DNA of 64,000 nucleotides, taken from positions 23,734,661-23,798,660 of the forward strand of contig NC_035162.2 in NCBI RefSeq assembly GCF_001659605.2. The letters run 5' to 3'. Position 1 is the stretch's first letter; each line of letters begins with the position of its first letter. Below are positions 32,691 to 43,201 of this stretch, in pieces. The stretch is from Manihot esculenta (taxonomy: Eukaryota; Streptophyta; Magnoliopsida; Malpighiales; Euphorbiaceae). The notes below the pieces were generated by a model. It saw only the letters and a program-made list of their open reading frames with translations, was not told where the DNA came from and did not search any database. The position numbers and the translations under genes were made by a program.

Positions 32691-35262
32691 TATATAAATA
32701 TGAAAAGGGTGAGAAATTATCCTCAATTTTTATATTATTTATAATTATATATTTTATTATTTAAATAAATTTATTTTAGTGATATAATTTTTAAAATTTT
32801 AAATTCTATAAATAAATGTGGTATTATTTACGTGGAATTGTGAATTCAATATTTCTTTAAAAAAGTAGTTTTACAAAAAATAAAATCTATTTTGTAAATA
32901 AATTTTTAAATAATGGAAACCTATTTACTTTTAAAAATACCCATATATCCATTTCCATAAAAATTTAATTAAAAAATTAAATGTTTATTGTTTTAACTTT
33001 CATGGCCGTTATATATATATATATTAATGAATAAAGTAATATATAACTTAATTATTTTTTTATAGAACTAATAATTAGATTGTAAAATCTATAATTTATC
33101 TTTAGTAATAAAATTTATTTAATTAATTTATAATATAATATTTTAATTTACATATAAAATCTATAACATATTAACTTCTATTTTAATGGAATTATATATA
33201 TATACTTGATTTGTTTTGATTAATTTGCTAGTTTAATTTAATTTATATTCTATTAACAAATATAATATTAAAATTTAATAAATTAAATATGTTGTTTTGA
33301 TTGATTTGTGGATTATGATATGACTCAATATTGAAAATGTGTTATACGGTGCGAACCTAATTTAAGTAGTGATTCCATGATTCAAAAATTCAGACATTCA
33401 AATTTAATTACTCAAAAATATAAAGTCCAGAACATCTGTGATTAGGATGTCTGGTTATAACAGATCTATTTAAAATAGTTGGCAGACTCTTTATAGATCT
33501 TGATTCTTACCATTAAAAATTATTATAAAATAATTCTCAGAATCACAATTATCATGGATTTCTTATTCACCAATCAATACAAACCAAAATTTTAAGAGAA
33601 ATTATTAATTTAATTTCTTTATAGTATAAAAATAAATTAAAGCATTGTTTAAAATACGCATTTCACTGCATATTTATTCTACTTTTATTTATCATTTCAC
33701 TTGTCAATTTAAGTATTTCTCTATATATTTATTCTACTTTTATTTACCATTTCACTTGCCAATTTAAATATTTTTCTAATTTGAATGTCGAAATGATAGC
33801 TTCTAGACTCCAACTATCTCATTTCTTTTTTTTTTAAGCAAAACTACTGGTTTTATTAATAAAATTTCATCAAATAAAGAAAGATATCATTCCAAACAGA
33901 AAAATGATCATATCTAGTAGATTCTCTAGCCAAAAATATGAGCAGTTAGAATGATATGACGACGAACCCATCTAACAGAAATATTAATTCTAGACTCCAA
34001 CTATCTAATTTCTTTTAGATTGTCAAGTCATATAAAAATTATTTTCGGCAACATCAATCTTTATTTCCTTCACTAAAAATATATTTTAAATATTTTTATA
34101 TATTTAATTTATTTTTTCTAATTAAATAAATAGAGGAATAAAATCTGATTCTCAAATTTATTCGGATGCAATTATCAATGTCCATATTAAATAAATCAAC
34201 GATATTAATAACCACGACCTGTGTTAAATAAAAACTAGTAATAATAATTAAAGGGAACAAAGGTTAACTTGTTGGGTGTTGATTTAAGCAACGGGCTCCG
34301 ACTCTATTTGAAAGAAAAATTACTTGGGATATATAAAATTTTATTAGTTATTTTTTAAATTTTAAAATTATATTAAAATATTTATAAAATTTTAAAAAAT
34401 ATATTAATTAATATTTTCATTAATTTTAGTCGTTGAATGTTGTAAATTAATAAATATATTTACAGAACTCATATATAAATTGATAAGTTTTTTTTATATT
34501 ATATGTATTAACTAGTAAAATATTTAATAATTAAAATTAATAAAATAATTAATTAATATATATTTTTTAAATTTTAAAAATATTTTAATATATTTTTTAA
34601 AATTAAATAATTAAGTAATAAGTTTTCTATTGGATAATGATTAAATAATAAATTTTCGTTATTTGAATGTGTGAAAAATAGAGTAATGGTTAATGACTTT
34701 AAGAAAAATAAATGACGATTGATATTCTCCCAGAGAAAATAAGAAAATGCAAGATAACATTTATTTTTTCCTTTTTATTATCTTCGAAAATAACAAACAT
34801 AGGAGAGGAAAGTTCACTTTATAAAAATATCAAAATTACCTTAAAAAGTCTTTTTTTTTTTTCTTAAAAAATATGTAGTAAAAATATCAAAATTACTTTA
34901 AAAAGTCTTTTTTTTGTCCAAAAAATATGTAGAATAAATGTATAAATTTATCATAATTTTTGTTTCCTATATTCGTTTAGAAAATAACCTTAACTTCTTG
35001 TTATATTATTTACTTTTCATCCATCCACATAAGAGAAAAAAAAATGAAAACATTTTTTATTTTTACCCTTTATTTTTCTTTTTCTCTAAAAAAACTTCTC
35101 AAACCCAAAGTAAAATCTCATTTCTAATGATTATATTCAGCACTGTACATAATTTTTATAACTTTTGAACCAAATTAAAAATCTTACTATATTAATATAA
35201 ATTTTTATTATTATTATAAAAATCAAACAATCTAAAATTGAAATTTTTATCGACTATACTGA
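32691..35262 (+). repeat. Left arm of a ~2.5-kb inverted repeat
   Basis: Very AT-rich. Its reverse complement matches 51405-54776 through long blocks, for example the GAAACCTATTTAC block near 32919 versus 54517-54529 and the GAATAAATGTATAAATTTATC block near 34932 versus 51688-51708. It contains its own LINE insertion (33830-33987) that the right arm lacks. No coding motif is recognised. The outer edge here is where element T inserted, so the true arm may continue left of T, outside the window. Confidence 0.85.
33830..33987 (-). mobile_element. LINE 3'-end fragment in the left arm
   Basis: On the minus strand a 158-bp insertion ends in a poly(A) tail (T-run near 33826-33835 on plus). It is flanked by a 29-bp direct repeat with one mismatch (33801-33829, 33988-34016), and the right arm has the empty site. 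It carries the same terminal ORF2 text (TGGAATGATATC, GAAATTTTATTAATA type) as the LINE in the right arm, so both belong to one family. This is a classic 5'-truncated, target-primed insertion. Confidence 0.8.
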
Positions 35263-35381
35263 TTTAGTTTTATCCTTTATAAACAGTTGAACAAGAAATG
35301 TCGCAAAATATATTTTACTATACTCATTTAGTTTTTATTTTATATTTTAAATTTTTGTTTTTAAATAATTTCAATTATAAG

Positions 35382-36331
35382 TGATACGAGCAATGAAATG
35401 GTACGATACTTCAAATATTTAAAATGAAAACTCCAAATCATGATAAATTAAGCTATTATCGTTTAATTCAAAATTTACGAGATGAGGACTATATTTGGAA
35501 AGTATGAGAGAATAAAGAAATAAGTAACACACTCTTCAATACATGTAGACACGCAATACAATTTTAGATCGTGTAATGCATGTATGGTCAAATTGCATTT
35601 AGATCAATTTTGTTATTTTAGTATTTTAGTATTTTGTGAAATTTTTTTAAATTAATTTGACCTATATTAGAAGCCAAATTCGTGCAGTCCATTTAGGAAG
35701 GAGATTTCTCCAAGACAATTTAGGAAAATGATATTTAATGTAATTTAGGTTTAACTATTTGACTAGATACACTTCCTATATTGTAATTATACCTTCCTAC
35801 ATTAGAATTAGGGTTTGAAGACTGTAAAAAACCGTTAAAGTGGCAGCCACAAGAAGCCAATGAATAAAGATGATGTTATGAACAATATTTGGTTCTTCTC
35901 CATTATTTAGCAACTTATCAAGGTTTAACCTTGTGGTGTTCTAATATGGATCTTCTCCATATTTAGTTAACTTATTAAGAATTTCTTGTGATATTCTTGA
36001 AGATGGAATCACTTGATTATTTATGTTTCTAATCAAATTGGTTGGTTAAGGGTGTAGTAGAGTAACATTCGCTTGATTGTCTATGTTTCTAATCACATTC
36101 ATTGGTTAGGGGTGTGGTAGAGCAACCTTCACTTGATTATCTATGTTTCTAATCATATGCGTTGGTTAGGGGTGTGGTAGAGCAACCTTCGTTTTATTAT
36201 CTATGTTTCTAATCATATTCGTTGGTTAGAAGTGTAGTTGAGCAACTTTTTGGAAGATATTTTTGCTTTGTTTTTTTATCAAATTGTGTGACGGGGTTTT
36301 TGATCACATGTTGATCCTGAGTTCCGCATCA
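35382..36331 (+). repeat. 5' LTR of element D (950 bp)
   Basis: TGATACGAGCAATG to TCCGCATCA. Four diverged ~60-bp repeats around TGATTATCTATGTTTCTAAT (35995-36240) lie near its end. It is visibly diverged from the 3' LTR, so the insertion is older than B and C. Confidence 0.9.
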
Positions 36332-36333
36332 GT

Positions 36334-36346
36334 TGGTATCAGAGCC
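36334..36346 (+). promoter_or_regulatory. Primer-binding site of element D
   Basis: TGGTATCAGAGCC lies a few bases after the LTR and matches the standard initiator tRNA-Met primer site exactly. Confidence 0.9.
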
Positions 36347-37301
36347 AAAGTGAGGTAAATTTTGATTTATCTTAGGTTTTAAAGTTTTAGAGTTTTTCTT
36401 TTCTTCTTTGTTGATTTTGGTGAAGTTTGTGTGTCCATGACTGCTTGATTATGAATCATCACATAATCTCTTTCAGAAGAAAATTTTGAAATTCATAAAA
36501 AAAAAGGAAATTCCAAGGAATATTCTTGTTTGGCAAAAAAAAAAAGTCACATTTGCCTTATTTATCTTGATGTGACCGAAATTGTGATATATTTTCTATT
36601 TTATCTATATTGCATTACCTATCTCAATTCATGGCTATAATTTATGAAAATCAATTTTGAATTTTGAATAGGGTTGAATCCAAATTAGGAGACAAAAGAA
36701 ATTCTGCATATTTCTTAAAGTGCACATTTAAGGTAATTGCATCTAAATTGATTTGATATTAAATCCTTCTTTTAAGACCAGAAAATTCATCCATGATGCT
36801 GAATTGAGTGAAATTTATTTTTTTTTTTTCTGATTCTATTTGTGGGGTTTTGATACTTGGCTTTTTTGGTAAATTTAAATAGATCCATATTTAATTTTCT
36901 TTGAAGTGAATTAAATTCAAATTTTTGTCCAGTTTCGTTTTTATTTGAATTCCAAGTTTCTGTTTTTTGGTTTAAGCTTGCTTTTGCTTCCTTGATATTG
37001 TTAGAGTATTGTTTGCTTGTGTCTATTCTCTAGGTGATAATTTTCAAGCAGCATAAAATCTTGTTCGTGTATTACTTTCCAAATTGTCAGTGTCTTCTTT
37101 CTATTTTTGTGCTCTTCTTTCTTTCTTTAGGTTTTTTTCTTTGTTTCTTTAAACGCACCTTGTGGTTGGTTTATTGACCTTAGTTTCTGAAGTGCAATTT
37201 AAGAATCAGCAAAAGAGTGGTAAGTGTGCAAACACTTGAGTGTTTTTATTTCTAACATCATATTTATTAGTTCTCTTTGTTCTTTATTGATTTAAGGCAG
37301 G
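36347..37301 (+). other. Leader of element D
   Basis: AT-rich, T-tract-bearing leader of about 950 bp before the gag-like ORF. Its last ~150 bp are conserved in the inverted relative (10500-10640). No ORF with recognisable features. Confidence 0.6.
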
Positions 37302-37352
37302 ATGAGTAAAGACAAAAATATGATGGATAGTGATGATAAAAGTGAATAGGTC

Positions 37353-37784
37353 ATGGCTAGTGATTATAAGCTCTTCAAAAAGTCAGTTGGTGGTAAGTTT
37401 AGAAGGCTTTATAAGGCTCTTCAGAGATTCACTAAAACTATGGAGAGTTTGAATGTCTCACAAGCTCCCACTTCTACAAGAATGCCTCAAAGAACTCTTA
37501 ATTTCAATAGGCCTCAAGTCCGAGATGAAGAGTTGATACGCTAGAGATTCATCCCTTCACACTATTATAGGGATTTGAACAACAGGTTGGCAAGACTAAT
37601 TCAAGGAGGGAAGATGGAGAAAGAAAAAGAGAAAGAAGAGGCTAAAGTTCCAATCTCAACTTCTATAGAGATTGAAATTGAAGAGGAAGTTGTAATGTAT
37701 GAAGTTAATGTAGTTGTTACTGAAAATTCCATCAATGAGCTTATAGAAGAGGTTGTGCATGATGGTGGACATGGGATCACATGA
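37353..37784 (+). pseudogene. Gag-like ORF of element D with one internal stop
   Basis: Begins MASDYKLFKKSVGGKF, contains RTLNFNRPQVRDEELIR, a TAG at 37542-37544, then RFIPSHYYRDLNNRLARL, a KEKEKEEAK run, IEIEIEEEVV and HDGGHGIT to 37784. The stop is absent in the inverted copy at 9978-10416, which has other stops. An upstream ATG (37302, MSKDKNMM) is cut off by a TAG just before MASDY that both copies share. About 144 codons without zinc knuckle or enzyme motifs. Role unknown, probably a truncated Gag N-terminus. Confidence 0.6.
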
Positions 37785-37793
37785 TCTTTTTTT

Positions 37794-38820
37794 TAGGGAA
37801 AATTACTTTTTAGTCCCTGAGATATAGCGTAATTAATAGATTCGTCCCTCTATTTTTAGAACCCAATACTTTTATCCCTGAGGTTTAATTCCATCAAAAT
37901 TCAACGTCCTTCCGTTAAAATTTTCTGTTAGGTCAATGATTTTCACTTGGTCAAAAGAAATAGAATAAATATAATTCCAAAAATACCCTTATCAATAATA
38001 AAATAAAAACTACTATTTAGTCCCTATAGTATAGAAAAACCAGCTACTTAGTTCTTCAATTTTGAAAAATATATTAAAATATCCCTGACATTTTAAAAAG
38101 TCTACTAGCTAGTTTCTTTATTGATTTTATCACTAAATGTTTTATTATTTAGTTCCTATAGTTTAGAAAAAATTCTTAGTTGGTCCCTCAAATTATTAAA
38201 AAGTTTACTAATTAGTCTCTCCATATCAGGAGTATTTTAGATTTTTTTTTATAATATTTAATGACTAAAATTAACGGAAAAACTAATTAGTAATTAGTAT
38301 ACTTTTTAAAATATTAGTGACAGTATCACAAAAATAATTTCTATTGAATTTTAACTTTTTATTTTTAATAATTTAAATTTTATATATTTTGATTTTTATT
38401 ATCTTTGCTGAATTTAAATTTTAAATTTCTTGAAATTTTTATTTATTTACGGAGATTGAGTTTGAGATTTTCTTCCTTGAATTTTGACAAAATTAAACTT
38501 CAGGGATTAAAGTGTTGAATTTGAAAAATAGAGGGATAAATCTGTTAATTAAATAATATCTTAGGGACGAAAATATATTTTTTCCTTCAATTTTTTGAGA
38601 GAGGGACTTATAAATTTATAAAAATTAAATTTCAGGGACTAAAGTATTGGGTTCTAGAAAGGATAGTTCAGTCATTTTTTCTGTCACTAACGGTATCTTT
38701 GATAGAGGGACTTCTAATTTTGACGGAATTAAACCTCAGGGACGAAAGTGTTGAGTTCTAAAAATAGAGGGACGAATCCGTTAATTATGCTATACTTCAG
38801 GGACTAAAAAATAATTTTTT
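37794..38820 (+). mobile_element. MULE-like non-autonomous element with long terminal inverted repeats
   Basis: The ends are inverted copies over about 125 bp (left TTTTTAGTCCCTGAG..., right CTTCAGGGACTAAAAAA). Both flanks read TCTTTTTTT (37785-37793, 38821-38829), a 9-bp TSD as in Mutator-like elements, though low-complexity. The related inverted fragment at 9.95-9.99 kb has the same surrounding sequence without this insert. The interior repeats the motif 'TTTAGTCCCT...' several times in both orientations and has no ORF. Confidence 0.75.
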
Positions 38821-39167
38821 TCTTTTTTTATTTCAGTTTATTTTATAGTTTCTCTCAAAAAAGTAAGAAAAAAAAACAAAGAAAAAGAAATTCAGTTATA
38901 TTTATATAAAAAAAGAAGAAAAAATTTTTTATTTCAATAGTGTGAGTTTTTTTTTTTTTTTTAGAAAAGTGAGATAAAAAAGAGTGAAAAAAATCGTTTC
39001 AGTTGTTTAAATTAAAAAAAAAAAAGAAAAAGAGGAGTGATGTTAAAGTTTAGTGTTTTATTCGCGAAATGTCATGCTGAATTTAAAGAGGATCCCATGT
39101 CTGTCGATTCTTTTCTTGTTATTATGATTGAAAATTTGAGGACGAATCTTTTTAAAGAATGAGAGAA

Positions 39168-40051
39168 TGATACGAGTAAGGAAATGACACGATGCTTCAA
39201 AGATTTAAAATAAAAAACTCCAAATCATAGCAAATCAAGTTACCATCGCTTAATTAGGCTTACGAAATGAGAACTATATTTGGAAAGTATGAGAGAATAA
39301 GGAAATAAGCAACACAATCTTCAATACATGTAGATGCACAATACAACTTCAGATCGCATAATGCATGTATGGCCAAATTGCATTTAGGCCAATTTTATTA
39401 TTTTGGTATTTTAGTATTTTATGAGATTTATTTTAAATTAATTTGGTCTATATTAAAAGCCCAATTCGTATAACCCATTTAGGAAGGAGATTTCTCCAAG
39501 ACAATTTAGGAAAATGATCTTTAATGTAATATAGGTTTAACTATTTGACTAGATACATTTCCTATATTATAATTACAACTTCCTACAATAGAATTAGGGT
39601 TTGAAAGCTATAAAAACACCCTTAAGGTGGCAGCCACAAGAAGCTAATAAATAAAGATGACGTTATGAATAATATTTGGTTCTTCTCCATTATTTAGCAA
39701 CTTATCAAGGTTTAACCTTGTGATGTTTTAATATGGATCTTCTTTATACTTTGTTAACTTATCAAGAATTTCTTGTGGCGTTCTCGAAGATGGAATTGCT
39801 TGATTATCTATGTTTCTAATCATATTGGTTGGTTAAGGGTATAGTAGAGCAACCTTCGCTTGATTATCTATGTTTCTAATCACATTAGTTGGTTAGGGGT
39901 GTGGAGAACAACCTTAGCTTTAGTATTTATGATTAGATCGTTGGTTAGGAGTGTAGTAGAGTAACTTTTTAGAAGATATTTTTGCTTTGTTTTTTTATCA
40001 AGGTATGTGACATGGGTTTTTTATCACACGTTGATCTTGAGTTCTGCATCA
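39168..40051 (+). repeat. 3' LTR of element D (884 bp)
   Basis: TGATACGAGTAAGG to CTGCATCA, with TATAAAAA at 39609-39616. It is shorter than the 5' LTR mainly by loss of one of the TGATTATCTATGTTTC repeats near the end. Confidence 0.9.
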
Positions 40052-40082
40052 ATAAGTGTATTAAATTATCTAGAGCCTTTAA

Positions 40083-40287
40083 TTGTATGATTAAATCACA
40101 GGTATATAATACATTTTCTAGTTCTTAATTATATATATTTTTTTTAATTAGTTGTATGATTAAATCACATGTATATAATACATTTCTAGCTCTTAATTAT
40201 ATATATTTTTGAATTAGTTGTATGATTAAATCACAGGTATATAATACATTTTCTACTTCTTAATTACATATATATTTTTTAATTAGA
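40083..40287 (+). repeat. Three ~65-bp tandem repeats
   Basis: Units contain TTGTATGATTAAATCACAGG, TATATAATACATTT and TTCTTAATTATATATAT. They lie between element D and the Athila-like relic. No coding potential. Confidence 0.85.
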
Positions 40288-40456
40288 AAACTATATAAAT
40301 TAAGAAATATGCAGATGATATATACTATTCTAATTGTGAACTATGTATAATATATTTTTATATTAGTATTATTATTTTTTTAATGATAGAAATTTAAAAT
40401 TGTTTATAATTTTAAAATGAATATGAGAGTGTTGCGCTTTTAAACAGGTATGATTC

Positions 40457-40772
40457 ATATGTTATCAAAATTTCAAGGATTGGAGAATGAATCCATATTG
40501 TCATCTGAAAGAATTTTATGCGGTTTGTTCAAATATGAGACCATAGGGGATAACTGACAAACAAATCAGATTAGTAGCTTTTCCAAATCTGCTAAGGATT
40601 GACTCTACTATTTGCTCCAGGATCAATTACCACTCGAGTACAAATTAGAGATTTATTTTTAGAAAGTTTTTTTCCAGCATTTAAAGCTTCATCTATGAGA
40701 AAGGAAATAAGTGGAATTAAATAAAAAAAATGAAATACTCCATGAATATTCGGAACATTATAAAAAATAGAT
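40457..40772 (+). pseudogene. Gag N-terminal fragment of element E
   Basis: Frameshifted Gag text: LSKFQGLENE in one frame, then CHLKEFYAVCSNMRPIG in another, later RKEISGIK and HEYSEHYKK. This resembles the retrotransposon-gag capsid region of Athila-like elements. At least two frameshifts and one stop. It ends where a 1.1-kb insertion begins. Confidence 0.6.
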
Positions 40773-41896
40773 ATCTATTGAATAGAATTAGAACTGCAAC
40801 TATTTCTGGTGAAACCAATGCAAGTAGGCAGAGATGGTACCAGTTAGGGTAACCACAGAATTTTAAGTTCCCACACCCAAAATCTGAAGCTGTTTATAAA
40901 TACACCGTCGGAACCTGTCTCAAACCGTTTAAAAAATTAAAATTCACTACTCTTAACAGTCCCAGATTCGCTTGCCATTATCCATTCACTACCCGATTAA
41001 CTCATAAACCAAAAATTTCAGTGATTCATGCAAAATCTCACATTTCAACAAAATTAAGAAACAATCTCAATCTCACAATAATCTTACTAAATACAAACTT
41101 CACAATAATCTTTATTAAGAAGAATTTTCCATAAACCTCACAAATACAACATTCACATAAATCATGAAATTCATCAAGAATTTCAGAACCCACATCAATA
41201 GATCTCACAAGCACACATCTGAAACCATAATTTCAAGAAACACATCCAAACCTGCAGTGATGGAAGACACGGCGATAAGCAGCACCAGACGGCAGGACTG
41301 GATCGGCGGAGGGAGAACGTGGAGAACCAAGGAAGCGTAGGAAGAGAGCAAAGAAACAACCTATAACAGTGAACACTAATCGGCGGAAGAGAACAGCAAT
41401 CGGAGTATGTAGAGTGACAGAGAACAAAATGATCGCCGATGCCGACGAGAGAGAGACGTCAGTGAAGTGGGGGAGAGAAGCGTCAATTGGAAAGAGTAGA
41501 TGTACTCGAGAGAGAGAAGGAGATGTCGCCGATGCCGACGGGAGAGAGACGCGTCGATTGGGAATTATGGGAAGGGAAGCAAGGGAGAGAGGCGCCGATG
41601 GATAGAGGGAGAGAGGGAAGCAGTGTGTGTATGACTCGAGTAAATGAAAAAAGAAATTAGGGATTAGGGTTTTTTTATATATATATATTATTCGCATTTT
41701 CTGACGGATTAGCGACGGAATAAATTCCGTCGCTAATATTTTAAAAATCCGTCGCTAATCCGTCGCTAATCCGTCAGAAATATACACATTTAGTAATTGT
41801 CGCTAATCTATCGCTAATTCCGTCGGTAAAATTTTTTTTCGACGGAAGTAATTTCCGTCGCTAAATCTGTCGCTGATAGCCTATTTTTTTGTGGTG
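40773..41896 (+). mobile_element. CACTA-like insertion in the gag relic
   Basis: The right end reads TTTTTTTGTGGTG, the inverse of a CAC-CACAAAAAAA terminus, with subterminal repeats of TCCGTCGCTAAT/GCGACGGA (41700-41880) typical of plant CACTA elements. A 3-bp flank GAT is duplicated (40770-40772, 41897-41899), and the gag reading is continuous across it. The left end does not show CACTA, so that side is decayed or the family differs. The interior (40860-41660) shares an exon-like block with 62.3-63.2 kb. No transposase is seen. Confidence 0.55.
41233..41697 (-). other. Open frame over the exon-like GA-rich block, probably non-coding
   Basis: 154 codons on the minus strand, Ser/Leu/Pro-rich and with no recognised domain. 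Its DNA is a purine-rich block (CTCTC-rich on minus) that ends CTGCAG/GTTTGG on the minus strand, resembling an exon followed by a donor site. Similar blocks sit at 62040-62280 and 62890-63240. I regard it as part of a repeat (perhaps a captured 5' gene end) and not a gene. Confidence 0.3.
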
Positions 41897-42431
41897 GATT
41901 GCAAGCTGTCCAAAACATAGAATCACTCCAAAATAACTCAACCTTCACTTCTATGAAGGATTGTTACTATTAGAAAGGAGAATAATAGATGCTGCTAGTG
42001 GAGGTGCCATTTTGGAAATGGAATCTAAAGAGAGGAAAACTTCAGTCTCAAAAATGGTCACCAACTCTAGATACTATGGCCGAGATGAGAACATTCCTAG
42101 GAATGCGAATGAGGTAAGTATTGCATCTTTAGATTCTAAAATTTTACAACTTATCGTTGCAATTCAACAATTGGCTATAGCAAATAATGTAAGGTCTTGT
42201 GACATTTGCAAAAAACCCGAGCATCCCACAGGTATTAGTCCTATCCTTCAGGAAGACAAGCAACAGGTAAATGCAATTAGAGGATTCAATGGACAGGAAA
42301 AGAAGTATGACCCATTTTCAAGTAGTACAATCCGGGGTGGAGAGATCATCCGAACCTTAGTTGTGGGAATAGGCAAAAAAAATTTTAGCCAAGAGCAAAT
42401 TATCAAGCTGCAAAATCAAGTATGTCTCTAG
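41897..42431 (+). pseudogene. Gag C-terminal part of element E
   Basis: Text LLERRIIDAASGGAILEMES, SKMVTNSRYYGRDEN, LQLIVAIQQLAIANN and a degenerate finger CDICKKPEHPTG, ending QNQVCL plus stop. This matches the Athila-type order (DAAAGG motif, then helices, then a C-x2-C finger). A stop in the first codons and the terminal stop at about 42429 mark decay. Confidence 0.65.
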
Positions 42432-43201
42432 AAGACATTGTGTAATCTCTTGCTAATAGCACTCTTATTTTTCAATAGGAAACGAAATCGAGCATAGAAA
42501 ATTTGGAGAACCAAGTGAGCCAACTTGCTATATCAGTGAGCAAGCTGGAATCTCAAGGGAAATTGCCCTCCCCCCCCCCAAAAAAATTGTGCCAAACCCA
42601 AGACAGAACACAAGCGCAATTACATTGCAAAGTGGAGAAGAATGGGAAACTGCCAGCTCAAAGAGGCTTCCCCAAGGCAGTGCAACCGACCTAGTGCGAG
42701 AAACAAAATTGGAAATTCTAGCAGAGAACCAGCCCTAAAAGTCAAAGGTACAACAACCCCTAATTCAGGTAATATGTCCCCCTTTTCCTGAAAGACTTGC
42801 TCAATCCAAAAGGGAAAGGGAAGAAAAAGAAATCTTAGAGAATTTCGCAAAGTCCAGGTAAACATACCCCATCTTGAAACTATAAAATAAATACCCCGTA
42901 TGCGAAATTTCTAAATGATCTATGCACTAACAAAAGAAAATTATATGGACATGAAAAGATTAAAGTAGGTAAAAATGTGTCAGCTGTGCTTCAAAGAAAA
43001 ATTTCACAAAAACATAAAGATAAGGGCATGTTTGCAATATCATGTAAAGTCGAAAACTTTGAAGTTAAAAAGGCAATATGTGATTTAGGAGCTTCCATAA
43101 ATGTTATACCTCTGTCTATTTATTTGTCTTTGGATGTAGGCCCTTTAAATCAAACAAGAGTCACACTTCAACTAGCCGATAGATCAATAGTCTATCCTAA
43201 G
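42432..43201 (+). pseudogene. Linker and protease N-part of element E
   Basis: Decayed linker with ENQVSQLAISVSKLE and a C/A run, then near 42897-43201 YAKFLNDLCTNKRKL-like text, SAVLQRKISQKHKDKGMF, and the aspartic protease motif CDLGASINVIPLSIY. It breaks off in ADRSIVYPK where element C is inserted. The DLGAS motif places it in the Athila-like group. Frame changes upstream of 42960 prevent translation as one protein. Confidence 0.7.

Larger units (their letters stand above)
35382..40051 (+). mobile_element. Element D: non-autonomous LTR retrotransposon
   Basis: TSD ATAAG (35377-35381 and 40052-40056). LTRs 35382-36331 and 39168-40051, both TGATACGAG ... GCATCA. A tRNA-Met-type PBS follows the first. 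The internal region is only 2.8 kb, a third of it a later MULE-like insertion. The only coding trace is a short gag-like ORF; no protease, RT or integrase. The sequence before the 3' LTR (TTGAGGACGAATC ... GAGAGAATGATACGAG) resembles Reina/Tekay-type chromovirus 3' ends, so it is probably a deletion derivative of a chromovirus. It is inserted between the left arm and relic E. Confidence 0.9.
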
